Below, piece by piece: positions 28,283-36,715 of a DNA stretch of 64,000 nt. The notes beneath the pieces were generated by a model. It did no database searches. It saw nothing but the letters and a program-made list of their open reading frames with translations, and was not told the origin of the DNA. Where the stretch lies: positions 186,001 through 250,000 of the forward strand of contig NZ_PFXK01000004.1 in NCBI RefSeq assembly GCF_002812955.1. The letters are read 5' to 3'. A program made the translations under genes and the position numbers. This DNA is from Vibrio sp. HA2012. Lineage in GTDB: Bacteria; Pseudomonadota; Gammaproteobacteria; Enterobacterales; Vibrionaceae. Position 1 is the first letter of the stretch. Every line of letters starts with the position of its first letter.

Positions 28283-28891
28283 TTATGCCTCCTGAGTTTG
28301 CCAAGCGTATTTTTTATCTTTTTTGATCGTAGCTTTTTCTGATAATAGTTTTGTTATGATGTCTGAAAATAGAACAAATTCTCTGAAAATTTCATCGAGT
28401 TCAGCCAGCTTATCTTCATAGATTAAAGTTCCGCTGGCATTAAATGCACTTTGTGATTTGCCAAGCAGAAATTCACTGCTTGGCATCAGCCGGGCGGCTA
28501 ATTCCGGGGAGTCGAGAATTTGACGTAGGTGAGTCTGGGCGCGTGAAGAACCTAGTGATCCATGGGAAGCGCCCACAATCAGGACGGGCTTATCAGTGAG
28601 AGCCTGACTGGTATAACTGATCCATTCCAGTGCACTCTTTAACACAGCAGGTATTGCGTGGTCATATTCCGGTGTGGCAATAATAACCCCATCAGCCTTT
28701 AGGATTTTAGTCGACAGGGTTTCTACTTCATGAGGGATTTGGTCACCTTCGGCTTCGTAAAAAGCAGGCAGATCTCTTATTTCATAGAGTTCCAGTTCGG
28801 CTTCTTGTTGAAAGTGCTTTTGCATGAATTGAAGTAACTGGCGGTTTGTTGACACATTAGAATTAGTGCCAACAATTGCTAAGTAGTTCAT
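28283..28891 (-). CDS. crdA: NADPH-dependent FMN reductase family protein (CrdA-like)
   Basis: A 202-aa flavodoxin-like protein closely similar to the N-terminal domain of its neighbour: shared [18 protein letters not shown] and [20 protein letters not shown] stretches. First gene of the operon, ending 5 nt before the start of the large reductase. It may pass electrons to it or act as a regulatory partner; the role is inferred. The paralogy suggests an internal duplication in the locus. Confidence 0.72.
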   Translation of the reverse strand: MNYLAIVGTNSNVSTNRQLLQFMQKHFQQEAELELYEIRDLPAFYEAEGDQIPHEVETLSTKILKADGVIIATPEYDHAIPAVLKSALEWISYTSQALTDKPVLIVGASHGSLGSSRAQTHLRQILDSPELAARLMPSSEFLLGKSQSAFNASGTLIYEDKLAELDEIFREFVLFSDIITKLLSEKATIKKDKKYAWQTQEA

Positions 28892-29038
28892 ATCCGTTTT
28901 TCCTATATTTTAATAACCATAATCAGTTTCTGGGTATTGTTTTAACACAGTATGAAATCACTATCTAATAGCTAGTTATTAACACTTGATAAGTGATTTG
29001 TTATAGTGGAGGAGCTGGTAAACAGGGAATAAAGGGAC

Positions 29039-29968
29039 ATGTCAAAACATCACAATCAAAATACCTTATCTTTTATTAATGCTCTGCTAAAGTTCAGTAA
29101 TTACAGTAAGGCTGCTGAATCCCTCTATATTTCCCAACCTTATCTGACACAGGTCATCAAACGCATTGAAAAAGAGCTAAATTGTCAAATCATTAACCGC
29201 AGTGAACTACCTTACCGCTTAACTGAGCAGGGCAAGGTTTACTATGATTATCTTGGCTCCCTTGAGACGGTTTACTCCAACATGCGCAGGCAAATTACTG
29301 CGATAACTGAGATGGATAAGCAGACAATAAAAATCGGTATGTTAGCCAGTATCGGAACCTACCTGATTCCGCTGTTTTTGCCCAAATTTCTGGCTCTCCA
29401 TCCCGAATGTCAAATAGAGTTAGTGGAAGATATACCGGAAAATAATGAGAAGCGGCTTTTAAAGGGGGAGGTGGACTTTTTGATTGGGCAGAACTCAAGT
29501 AATCTTGCTCCTGATCTTCTTGCCGTTTCCTGGGGAAGACACAGTTATTATGCTGTCATACCCAGCTCTTGTGAGCTTTATCAAAAAGATATCGCCACAA
29601 TTGAACAGGGGAGTATTGCCATTGACGTGTTATTGTGCCAAAAGCTTGTGTTAACTTCTAAGGGGTCGGCCATTAGAGCACAACTGGATCATTTATTGGG
29701 CATTTATAAAATAAAGCCGGATATTGTTTTAGAAAGTAGTGAAATAGCTACAGTAAAACATCTCGCTATGGCTGGTGTCGGACTTACTTTTGTCCCGGAG
29801 AGTTTGGCAATAGCACCTTGTCCTGCAAAGTACAATATCTATGCTCTGCCTATTGACCAATTAAACTTAGATTACTTCATAGCCCACCACGATAATCGGG
29901 AACTCTCTGCTTTGGATAGAGATCTGCTTGATTCATTCCTGCGTTATAAAGATACAGTTCACGACTGA
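29039..29968 (+). CDS. LysR-family regulator of the reductase locus
   Basis: A 309-aa LysR regulator with an N-terminal winged HTH (NYSKAAESLYISQPYLTQVI) and a periplasmic-binding-like effector domain. It is divergent from the reductase operon across 147 bp holding a CACTT-GAT-AAGTG dyad at 28983-28995 and other LysR-like T-N11-A arrangements. It likely senses the reductase substrate (for example a hydroxycinnamate) and controls both directions. The effector is inferred. Confidence 0.85.
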   Translation: MSKHHNQNTLSFINALLKFSNYSKAAESLYISQPYLTQVIKRIEKELNCQIINRSELPYRLTEQGKVYYDYLGSLETVYSNMRRQITAITEMDKQTIKIGMLASIGTYLIPLFLPKFLALHPECQIELVEDIPENNEKRLLKGEVDFLIGQNSSNLAPDLLAVSWGRHSYYAVIPSSCELYQKDIATIEQGSIAIDVLLCQKLVLTSKGSAIRAQLDHLLGIYKIKPDIVLESSEIATVKHLAMAGVGLTFVPESLAIAPCPAKYNIYALPIDQLNLDYFIAHHDNRELSALDRDLLDSFLRYKDTVHD

Positions 29969-29988
29969 TGATATATAAAGGAAAATCC

Positions 29989-30921
29989 ATGACCGGTGGT
30001 AATAAGGTAATAGATCTGATGGGAACCAAGATTCGCCTTTATTTTAAAGGGGATCAGGCTGAGAGGTGGCTTACAGAGGCCTGTACAATGTTGAGGCATT
30101 ATGAGCAAGTCTTTAGTGCTAACAGTGAACAGTCACCATTGTCTGCTTTGAAAACAACGGCAGCGAGTTGCCCTGTAGCGGTCGACCGTGATTTGTATGA
30201 ATTAATCAAAATAGGGATAGAGCATAGTCTTGAACCCCATAGTTTTCTAAACATTGCCATTGGTCCTTTGATTAAGCTTTGGCGTATCGGTTTTAAAGAA
30301 GCAAGGGTTCCTAGCCAAGAAGAGATCCGACAGGTTTTGGATAGCTTAGATCCTGCCAATATTGTCCTGGATGATGATCGGCGATCGGTATTTTTTTCCC
30401 AAGAGGGGCTTGAGATCGATCTGGGTGCCATTGCTAAGGGGTATTTCAGCGATAAGATCATGGACTTCTTCAAGCAAAAACAGCCTGTTTCTGCCATGAT
30501 TGATATCGGCGGCAACTTGCTTGTTTATGGAGAATCACCTAAACAAAACCTGGACTGGGAGGTTGGTATACAGAATCCTTTCCTGCCAAGAGGCCACTGT
30601 GTTGCCAAGGTAAAGATAAGAAATCAGTCAGTAGTAACCTCTGGTATCTATGAACGGACTTTTGAGTTCAACGGAAATAAGTATCACCATATTTTCGATA
30701 GTCACACTGGCTATCCGGTCGATAACAATGTGGCCTCACTGACTATTATTGCTGATAAATCATTGGATTGTGATATCTACACCACTAAACTATTTGGGTT
30801 AGATCCCAAACGTATTTTGCAAACGGTCAATAGTCTTGATGGTATGGAAGCCATTGTTATTACCGTTGATGGACAATTAGCCATCACTGCCAACCTCAGG
30901 GATAATATTACGATAGCTTAG
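29989..30921 (+). CDS. apbE: FAD:protein FMN transferase ApbE
   Basis: A 310-aa flavin transferase that attaches FMN to Ser/Thr of FMN_bind domains, here presumably Ser257 of the adjacent reductase. Motifs: IDLGAIAKGYFSDKI, DIGGNLLVYGESP, SGIYERTF and FDSHTGYP, as in ApbE. The start was placed at the ATG preceded by AAGGAA; an upstream ATG overlapping the lysR stop would add 7 residues. No lipoprotein signal, so it acts in the cytoplasm, consistent with a cytoplasmic target. Confidence 0.87.
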   Translation: MTGGNKVIDLMGTKIRLYFKGDQAERWLTEACTMLRHYEQVFSANSEQSPLSALKTTAASCPVAVDRDLYELIKIGIEHSLEPHSFLNIAIGPLIKLWRIGFKEARVPSQEEIRQVLDSLDPANIVLDDDRRSVFFSQEGLEIDLGAIAKGYFSDKIMDFFKQKQPVSAMIDIGGNLLVYGESPKQNLDWEVGIQNPFLPRGHCVAKVKIRNQSVVTSGIYERTFEFNGNKYHHIFDSHTGYPVDNNVASLTIIADKSLDCDIYTTKLFGLDPKRILQTVNSLDGMEAIVITVDGQLAITANLRDNITIA

Positions 30922-31013
30922 ATAGAATAGACCTCTTTAAGGTTACGAGAACAGAAGTAAGATAAGCCTCTTGGAGGCGGTATATATTAGCCAGGTTACT
31001 TCTGTGTAGTACA

Positions 31014-31895
31014 TCATTTGAAATATTCCACAGCAAAGTCAATCAGAGTCCGAACCTTGCGTGGCATTACATGACCACTCAGATATACTGCACTGACGGG
31101 ATGTGTTGGCGTGTTATAATTAGTGAGTAATTGAATTAGTCGTCCCTCGTTGATATCTTCCTGTAAAACAAAATCTGGACACAGTGCTATTCCTCGTCCG
31201 TCTATAGCCCAGTCCCGGGCAATTTTTCCGCTGTTTACCATAAAGTTACGAGAGGGTGTAAATGACAACTGGTTCTGTTCATTGAAAAAGATCCACTTCC
31301 CGTAATCTCTGCGGTTGGTATCGACAATGCAGATATGATTGCTAAGTTCTTCCGGTGTTGCTGGTGTGCCTTTGGCAACCAAATAATCGGGAGACGCGAC
31401 CAGAAAACTTGTAATTTCTCCGAGCTTACGGGCTTTTAGAGTAGCAATATCCGGAAGCCCAATTCGAAATGCCAGGTCGAATCCATCGGTAGCGAGGTCA
31501 ACATAAGAATCCGTAAGACGTAGATCGATTGATAGCCCTGGATGGAGTTCAGAGAAACGATTGAGTAAGCGGGTAATATAGATCTCACCAAAGGTGACGG
31601 GCGCAGAGATGCGAAGTAAGCCCGTTAATCCTTTTGATTCCTCAGACACGGTATCCAGCATATCATCGAATTCGTCCAGAAGTGTTGATGCACGAGAGAG
31701 CAGCTCTTGTCCTGTTGGCGTTAAGCCGACCTTACGGGTGGTTCTTTGTAATAACCTTGTCCCGATACGTTTTTCCAACTGAGCAACGTATTTTGACGTT
31801 AAACGATTTGAGATACCAAGACGTTCAGCGGCTTCAGTAAAAGAACCTGTTTGCGCTGTGGCAACAAAAGCTTTTAACCCATCGATTATATCCAT
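31014..31895 (-). CDS. LysR-family transcriptional regulator
   Basis: A 293-aa LysR regulator of the CrgA-like subgroup: HTH GSFTEAAERLGISNRLTSKY, then RIGTRLLQRTTRKVGLTPTG, and an effector domain beginning GLLRISAPVTFGE. It is divergent from the DOPA-dioxygenase-like gene across 139 bp and is its probable regulator. Ligand unknown. Confidence 0.85.
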   Translation of the reverse strand: MDIIDGLKAFVATAQTGSFTEAAERLGISNRLTSKYVAQLEKRIGTRLLQRTTRKVGLTPTGQELLSRASTLLDEFDDMLDTVSEESKGLTGLLRISAPVTFGEIYITRLLNRFSELHPGLSIDLRLTDSYVDLATDGFDLAFRIGLPDIATLKARKLGEITSFLVASPDYLVAKGTPATPEELSNHICIVDTNRRDYGKWIFFNEQNQLSFTPSRNFMVNSGKIARDWAIDGRGIALCPDFVLQEDINEGRLIQLLTNYNTPTHPVSAVYLSGHVMPRKVRTLIDFAVEYFK

Positions 31896-32034
31896 CGTGT
31901 TCTTCTGTTATTTAGAACATTTTGAGGATTGTTATTCTACATCATCTCCATTGTGTTGAAAAACTTATACGTCATACTTTTTCATATCAAGCGGATGGCC
32001 TGAGAACAGGCAACTGAATAACCGGAGAAAGAAG

Positions 32035-32856
32035 ATGAATGTTAAAACTGTACTGCAACAGCTAAAGAACCGCCTTAAAGCTTCACCCAGAATGCCGGTG
32101 GTATTTCTGGGTCATGGTTCACCAATGAATATTATCGAGGATTCCTCATATAAACGCAGCTGGCATGAGCTTGGACGATCTCTGCCGCGTCCGCAGGCTA
32201 TTGTGGTGATTTCAGCACACTGGATGACCAGAGGAACCACATTGGTTGATACCTCTTTGGTGCCCAGAACGATCTATGATTTTTATGGTTTCCCGGATGA
32301 ACTCTACACGGAGCAATATCCCGCAAAGGGACATCCGAAGTTGGCAGGCGAAGTTGCGACGTTACTTTCTGATTTTCGGGTGCAAAAAGATGATAGTTGG
32401 GGTTTAGACCATGGTGCCTGGGCTATATTAAAAGCAATGTATCCAGACGCGGATGTGCCTGTCTTTCAGTTATCGGTAGATATTACCAGAGATATGGGCT
32501 GGCACTTTGAGATAGGCAAGGCTCTGGCAGAGCTGAGAGACCGGGGTGTGCTTATACTTGGGTCTGGCAATGTGGTTCACAATCTCCATGCTCTGCGGTT
32601 TAATGGTGAGCCACACAGCTGGGCTATTGAGTTTGATGATTTTTTTGCCAGGACACTCAATGAACGCAATTTTACTGCCCTGACTGATATCCGCTCAATG
32701 GGAAATCTGATGACAATGGCCAACCCGACATTTGAGCACTATGTCCCGGCATTAACCATTGCTGGAGCGTCTGATGGCAGAGATGAACTTATTACTACCG
32801 TTGAGGGGATAGATCTTGGTGCTGTTTCTATGCGCTCATTTGTATTTCATGGGTGA
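32035..32856 (+). CDS. 4,5-DOPA-extradiol-dioxygenase-like protein (YgiD family)
   Basis: A 273-aa class III extradiol dioxygenase (LigB fold). Metal ligands are visible in FLGHGSPMN near the N-terminus, SAHWM, and GLDHGAWAIL, with a late His in GNVVHNLH. By family knowledge YgiD-type enzymes cleave catecholic rings; the natural substrate in bacteria is unclear. GGAG precedes the ATG. It lies next to a divergent LysR gene, suggesting induction by an aromatic compound (inference), perhaps related to the cinnamate-type locus on the left. Confidence 0.85.
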   Translation: MNVKTVLQQLKNRLKASPRMPVVFLGHGSPMNIIEDSSYKRSWHELGRSLPRPQAIVVISAHWMTRGTTLVDTSLVPRTIYDFYGFPDELYTEQYPAKGHPKLAGEVATLLSDFRVQKDDSWGLDHGAWAILKAMYPDADVPVFQLSVDITRDMGWHFEIGKALAELRDRGVLILGSGNVVHNLHALRFNGEPHSWAIEFDDFFARTLNERNFTALTDIRSMGNLMTMANPTFEHYVPALTIAGASDGRDELITTVEGIDLGAVSMRSFVFHG

Positions 32857-32993
32857 TATCGTGAAGTATTTTTTAGTTTTTTGTCATCCAGTACTTCGTA
32901 GCAGAGGCATGCTTAAATCGAACTGAACGACTGTTATCACAGAACGATTTTTTTAGACTTCTTATATCTGTTCGTTTAGACGCATTGTTAACG

Positions 32994-33026
32994 AAGAATA
33001 GCCCCGCAATGTGCGGAACTATTCTT
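32994..33026 (+). terminator. Hairpin downstream of the dioxygenase gene
   Basis: Arms AAGAATAG-CC-CCGCA and TGCGG-AA-CTATTCTT form a 13-bp stem with a symmetric 2-nt internal mismatch and a 3-nt loop, about 140 nt after the stop. It is followed by GGGTTTTC. Probably a terminator for the dioxygenase gene. The 32857-33187 stretch holds no convincing gene. Confidence 0.5.
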
Positions 33027-33187
33027 GAGGGTTTTCGTGTGAGAAGAGTTGGCTTGTCTAGGCATAGTTAGGAACCAGGTTTTAGGAACACAAAACAAAG
33101 GTTCCTACATTGGTTCCAAAAGTCAAATATGTTACTGGACACTAATAGAAGCTAACTTGTTGATATTTCGTTGTGATGGGCACAAAA

Positions 33188-33209
33188 AAAGACGTCCTTG
33201 GACGTCTTT
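33188..33209 (-). terminator. Displaced original ssrA terminator
   Basis: On the minus strand AAAGACGTC-CAAG-GACGTCTTT is followed by a T-run, a strong rho-independent terminator with no gene directly before it. It stands just outside the att repeat, exactly where the native ssrA terminator would be left after an element inserted into the ssrA 3' end. The functional ssrA now uses a similar terminator (also a GACGTC stem) brought by the island at 49330-49357. Confidence 0.75.
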
Positions 33210-33218
33210 AGATGTTGA

Positions 33219-33242
33219 ATTGGTGGGCTGGGGGGAGTTGAA
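33219..33242. repeat. Distal attachment site of the ssrA island
   Basis: The 24-bp sequence ATTGGTGG-GCTGGGGGGAG-TTGAA matches the ssrA 3' end at 49364-49388 except for one deleted base and one substitution. It marks the far boundary of the island. The changes mean this copy no longer encodes a perfect tmRNA acceptor end. Confidence 0.8.
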
Positions 33243-33296
33243 TTAATGTCTCATTCCAATGAAATTCAATAAGTTAAAATGAAAGCTCGAATTTGG

Positions 33297-33317
33297 TGTT
33301 ACATTGAATGTTACATT
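33297..33317. repeat. Integrase arm-type sites, distal end
   Basis: Two direct copies of TGTTACATT occur with a 12-bp period inside the island near its distal end. The same motif, in the same spacing, is found at the integrase end (49233-49252), with an inverted copy (ATGTAACA) at 49201-49208. This is the layout of arm-binding sites of tyrosine recombinases. Confidence 0.6.
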
Positions 33318-33535
33318 AAAATCCTACTTCAAAAGGAACTGAACCCGCGCCCAGGTATATCTATTGGTTATTTTAATGCTTTATATATATAGCAAAATAA
33401 TCTAAAGGTCGTATTTTGATTCTTTACTCAGCTTGTTCTTACTGTAGCAGATACATTCTGGTTTGTGGGTATTGATTCATAACAACCAGCCAGATTTCGT
33501 TACTTCGTGATTTCAAAAATCTAGTTTAGCTACGA

Positions 33536-34699
33536 CTAACTCACCAAAACGGAAATAAAATACTCAGCTACTTGATCTCTTAGAGTTCGGCCTCCGCCAG
33601 TTGCATTTATCCAGAACTTATTACTCGCGTCCTTTTTGAATGCTTTACAGTTTTTCCAATGGGAAGCCGTTTTACTGTAGTCGAGTTCTCCTAAAGTTTT
33701 ACCTGCGGAAAATAGTTCAGACTCGGTGGTGAGGTTAGCATTATTTATTAAGTAATATGCAACAACTCCCAATGCTTGCCAGATTTGCATAGAGCGATGA
33801 AACCCACTGGTATCTTGTTTAAATTTATTTTCTAAGCATGAGAGCCAGCCTCGCATGAGGGGAATTACTGTTTCTAAAGCCTCATCTACCATTTGAGCTG
33901 AAATAAGAGTTTTATTTGGTAAATGAGTAGGCAATTGTTTTTCAACTCTAGCTCCTTTGCCTCCTAAACTAGCAAGTAAAATATGTATTAACGTACTTTT
34001 TGTGGTAACAAAACTATCTGACTTGGTGAGTTTATTGAGTTCAGAAACTCCACCGATAGTATCGAGTTTAAGGGCTAGGGCTAGTTTTTCTGCACTAAGG
34101 CTAAGTGGTGATTCTTGATTGTGCGTTGCGATGTATGGTGAGTACACATTGGTATCTATAGAGTTAATATCAAAAAATAATTTTGACATTACCTTTTCAT
34201 TAATATGCCTATCATGTCCGTAGTAAATACTAAGTCGAACGTCAATCTCTGCTAGTTTTTGTTTTTGGAGATCGGAAAGTCTACTTTTGTGAGCTTTCTT
34301 TCCTGTGAATGGGTCAACTTGATCTAAAAGGTTGCAAAGAGCACTTATTGGTAAAAAACCTTCAATAATCGCTGATGTATTTTGATCATAATGTAGAGTT
34401 GTCAGTTTGTTATGTGCTACTTCGTCACGAGTATTTCCAAAAACAAATACGGTAATTTTAGGGCTATCGAATGGGGTATTTTCTAAAACACTTTTTAGGA
34501 AATAGTTCTCAATTTTACTAAGTCTCTCTTTGTTTACAGAGCGTTCGTAATTTGCCGCAAATCGATCTAGCAAGAGGTGCTCTTGGGGAAGAGTGGTTAG
34601 TAGCTCCTCAACACTTATATAGCTTTGGAGTAACGATAAACCACCAAGCACGTTGTTACTCTGAATCCCACTTCGTATCAGTTCGTTTATGTTTTTCAT
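33536..34699 (-). CDS. DndB-like (DGQHR-family) protein 1
   Basis: A 387-aa protein resembling the DndB/DGQHR family in layout and paralogous to the divergent neighbour. Shared landmarks: a KLF.DIN segment matching IFADVN, a GGKG/GGER motif after a Thr/Leu-rich helix, TSGFH..M.I matching RTGFQLVT, and a C-terminal LGELDYS...HW..C block. The motif equivalent to DGQHR is lost here (IIEGFLPISAL). DndB normally represses dnd phosphorothioation genes, but no dndA, C, D or E gene is in the island. Function unknown; a regulator or defence role is inferred. The ribosome site is weak. Confidence 0.6.
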   Translation of the reverse strand: MKNINELIRSGIQSNNVLGGLSLLQSYISVEELLTTLPQEHLLLDRFAANYERSVNKERLSKIENYFLKSVLENTPFDSPKITVFVFGNTRDEVAHNKLTTLHYDQNTSAIIEGFLPISALCNLLDQVDPFTGKKAHKSRLSDLQKQKLAEIDVRLSIYYGHDRHINEKVMSKLFFDINSIDTNVYSPYIATHNQESPLSLSAEKLALALKLDTIGGVSELNKLTKSDSFVTTKSTLIHILLASLGGKGARVEKQLPTHLPNKTLISAQMVDEALETVIPLMRGWLSCLENKFKQDTSGFHRSMQIWQALGVVAYYLINNANLTTESELFSAGKTLGELDYSKTASHWKNCKAFKKDASNKFWINATGGGRTLRDQVAEYFISVLVS

Positions 34700-34763
34700 T
34701 TATTTATATTTTTATTTTTCACATTGTTTTTTGGAAATGATAAAGAAAAAATGGAAAAAAAGC

Positions 34764-34788
34764 TTGATCGGGGCGTCGCCCCGATCAA
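34764..34788. promoter_or_regulatory. Perfect 25-bp inverted repeat between the DndB-like genes
   Basis: TTGATCGGGGCG-T-CGCCCCGATCAA is a flawless 12-bp-arm palindrome centred in the 127-bp divergent region. On the minus strand it is followed by a T-rich tract, so it could act as a leader terminator for gene 1. Equally it could be an operator for one of the DndB-like proteins. GC-rich arms stand out in AT-rich surroundings. Confidence 0.6.
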
Positions 34789-34826
34789 TGATTAACCCAA
34801 AGTAACTAACTAAGTAGGTATATTTG

Positions 34827-36071
34827 ATGGGTAAATTTCTTAATGAAAAGCAACGATCAGGTGCAACGACAAAGCAAGTGTTTGGTTGTGTAACTCATTG
34901 TGCATTCAACGGTGTGTATACGATGTCGACAGTAATGACGGTGTCCGATCTTTTACGAGCATGTTCATTTGATCTATTACCAGCATATTTAAAAAGCATA
35001 TATAAAGAGATTCAGAGAGTTGCTAGCCCTAGCCGAAGGCACAGCTTTGAAGATTATTGCTACCGACATTTGACGGCTTCTACTGATATCAGTGGCCTTA
35101 TTCCTCCAGTTCTTATCGGATGTATGTCAGAAGTTGAAATTGAGCTTAGTGAAGATCCCAGGCTTAATGATGTATTGGTGATTCAGCCAGATAAAAATTT
35201 CATAGTTGATGGTTTAAACAGGCTTTCAACACTCGGAATGGTGTTGGGCGGGTATGATCAGTCACTGATCAAAAAAGTGAAAGAATCTGATGCCAGGTTA
35301 AAACGTAGAATTGAATTGTCCAGTTTATTGCAAGAGTTGAGCGTTCAGGTTTTGTTTATCTTTAGGGAAGATAGAGCTTTATCTGAAGATGATTTTGCTC
35401 AAATTTTCGCTGATGTAAATGGTCAAGCTACACCTATGAGTACCAATAAACTCATGAAATTGGCCAGAACAGATGATGTGGTGATGTTTGCCCGTGAGAT
35501 TGGCGCACTTCCAATTGTGAAGTCTCATGGCGGCATGAGCTTCGATGATAATAAGGTGACCCAAAAAAGTGAGTTTATTATCACTTTAAATACAGTTACT
35601 CGTTTTATCCTTGGTGCGTTGGGTGGAGAACGTATGCAAGGCAAAGTGCGTGGTGTTCGGGAAATGGCAGACGGAGCTATTCTTTCAGGTAAAAATCTCA
35701 ACCCAATAAAACATGATTTAATATTGTTTTTTGAAACTTGGATTGATGAGCAAGGTGATTCTTATTCTCAAGACCGTACAGGATTTCAGTTGGTTACTAC
35801 ACTCATTCAGGGTCTAGGGATAGTATTTAATAATCTTTGGGTAACATATGAAAGCCTTGCTCCTGCTGAACGAACCAACCATATATATCAAGCGGCTAAG
35901 AAGCTTGGAAAGCTTGATTACTCTCGCGTGGCTACGCATTGGTCTGACTGTAGTTGTTTGAGTTTAAGTGATGATGGGATGTACGTTGTGAATTCTGGTG
36001 GTTCTTCGAATCGCAAAGGATTTGCACAACATTTATCAAATAAGATCGGTGTTTCATATCGTCCCAAGTAG
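34827..36071 (+). CDS. DndB-like (DGQHR-family) protein 2
   Basis: A 414-aa protein with the DGQHR-type motif as IVDGLNRLSTLG (about residues 130-141), then LSVQVLFIF and the IFADVNGQATPMS segment that is strongly family-like. The C-terminal LGKLDYSRVATHWSDCSC block matches protein 1 and is not part of classical DndB as far as I recall. Start is the ATG at 34827 (AGTAGGT upstream); an internal ATG at 34923 is possible. It is divergent from protein 1 around a perfect palindrome. Without other dnd genes, the pair may be a free-standing system (inference). Confidence 0.65.
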   Translation: MGKFLNEKQRSGATTKQVFGCVTHCAFNGVYTMSTVMTVSDLLRACSFDLLPAYLKSIYKEIQRVASPSRRHSFEDYCYRHLTASTDISGLIPPVLIGCMSEVEIELSEDPRLNDVLVIQPDKNFIVDGLNRLSTLGMVLGGYDQSLIKKVKESDARLKRRIELSSLLQELSVQVLFIFREDRALSEDDFAQIFADVNGQATPMSTNKLMKLARTDDVVMFAREIGALPIVKSHGGMSFDDNKVTQKSEFIITLNTVTRFILGALGGERMQGKVRGVREMADGAILSGKNLNPIKHDLILFFETWIDEQGDSYSQDRTGFQLVTTLIQGLGIVFNNLWVTYESLAPAERTNHIYQAAKKLGKLDYSRVATHWSDCSCLSLSDDGMYVVNSGGSSNRKGFAQHLSNKIGVSYRPK

Positions 36072-36326
36072 TGTGAGGACAAAGGAATGGCTTTTTTAAG
36101 CCATTCTTCCTATTTTAATGGCCATTAAAATTGTTTTTAATACTGCAAAATGTGACCACCCAAAGAGTAAAGATTTGTTTTGTCTCTCAATCAACTGATT
36201 TGGCCAAAATTTATTTGCATCATTCAACGACTGTATTAGAGAATTGAAATATTCAGTACTGCCGATGGCTGCCGCTTAAGCTATCGCAACTAACCCAATA
36301 AAATTAGCAAATAAGAGCTAGGATCT

Positions 36327-36455
36327 ATGCCACATACCCCTATTAACCAAAGTGAAATCAACAAAGCCGTGTGAAACGCCTGCGATACCTTCCGTGGTAC
36401 GGTCGATCCATCCATCTACAAAGACGTTATTCTGACCATGGTGTTCTTAAAGTAA
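36327..36455 (+). pseudogene. Remnant of hsdM (type I restriction-modification methyltransferase N-terminus)
   Basis: The frame from ATG reads MPHTPINQSEINKAV, then a stop (TGA where HsdM has Trp), then NACDTFRGTVDPSIYKDVIL, then a stop. This is the start of an HsdM protein. The rest of hsdM and the hsdS/hsdR genes are missing. It is fused 1 nt later to the end of a metallopeptidase gene, so it is the left side of an internal deletion. Confidence 0.8.
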
Positions 36456-36456
36456 A

Positions 36457-36612
36457 GAGTGTATCGACGATGTGATCCTGCACGAACTTTGCCATATCTC
36501 TGAGTATAACCACAGCGATAAGTTCTGGCGCTTGCTCACCAGCGTTATGCCTAACTGGCAGGAAGTGAAAAGCCGCTTAGATGGTATGGCTGAGTTGTAT
36601 TTGAGTGAGTAG
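36457..36612 (+). pseudogene. Remnant of a YgjP-like M48/DUF45 metallopeptidase gene (3' end)
   Basis: A 51-codon open frame without a start encodes the C-terminal part of a zinc peptidase: VILHELCHISEYNHSDKFW has the HExxH motif and the third His, and PNWQEVKSRLDGMAELYLSE is the usual ending. Such genes commonly close type I R-M operons downstream of hsdR. Joined to the hsdM start, it records loss of the whole operon between them. The rest of 36072-36715 shows no gene. Confidence 0.75.
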
Positions 36613-36715
36613 TTTTTATGTGGTTTAGCGCTTACACTTTGCTCTTGTGCCTTGAAAAGTAGAGTTTTAAGCCCATTTTATAGTTAAAAAGAGTTGAACT
36701 TTAGAGTGTTGAAAG

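Noticed and set aside
33049..33246. A 65-codon open frame ending in the distal att site
   Set aside because: It spans the displaced terminator and the att repeat and has no coding character.
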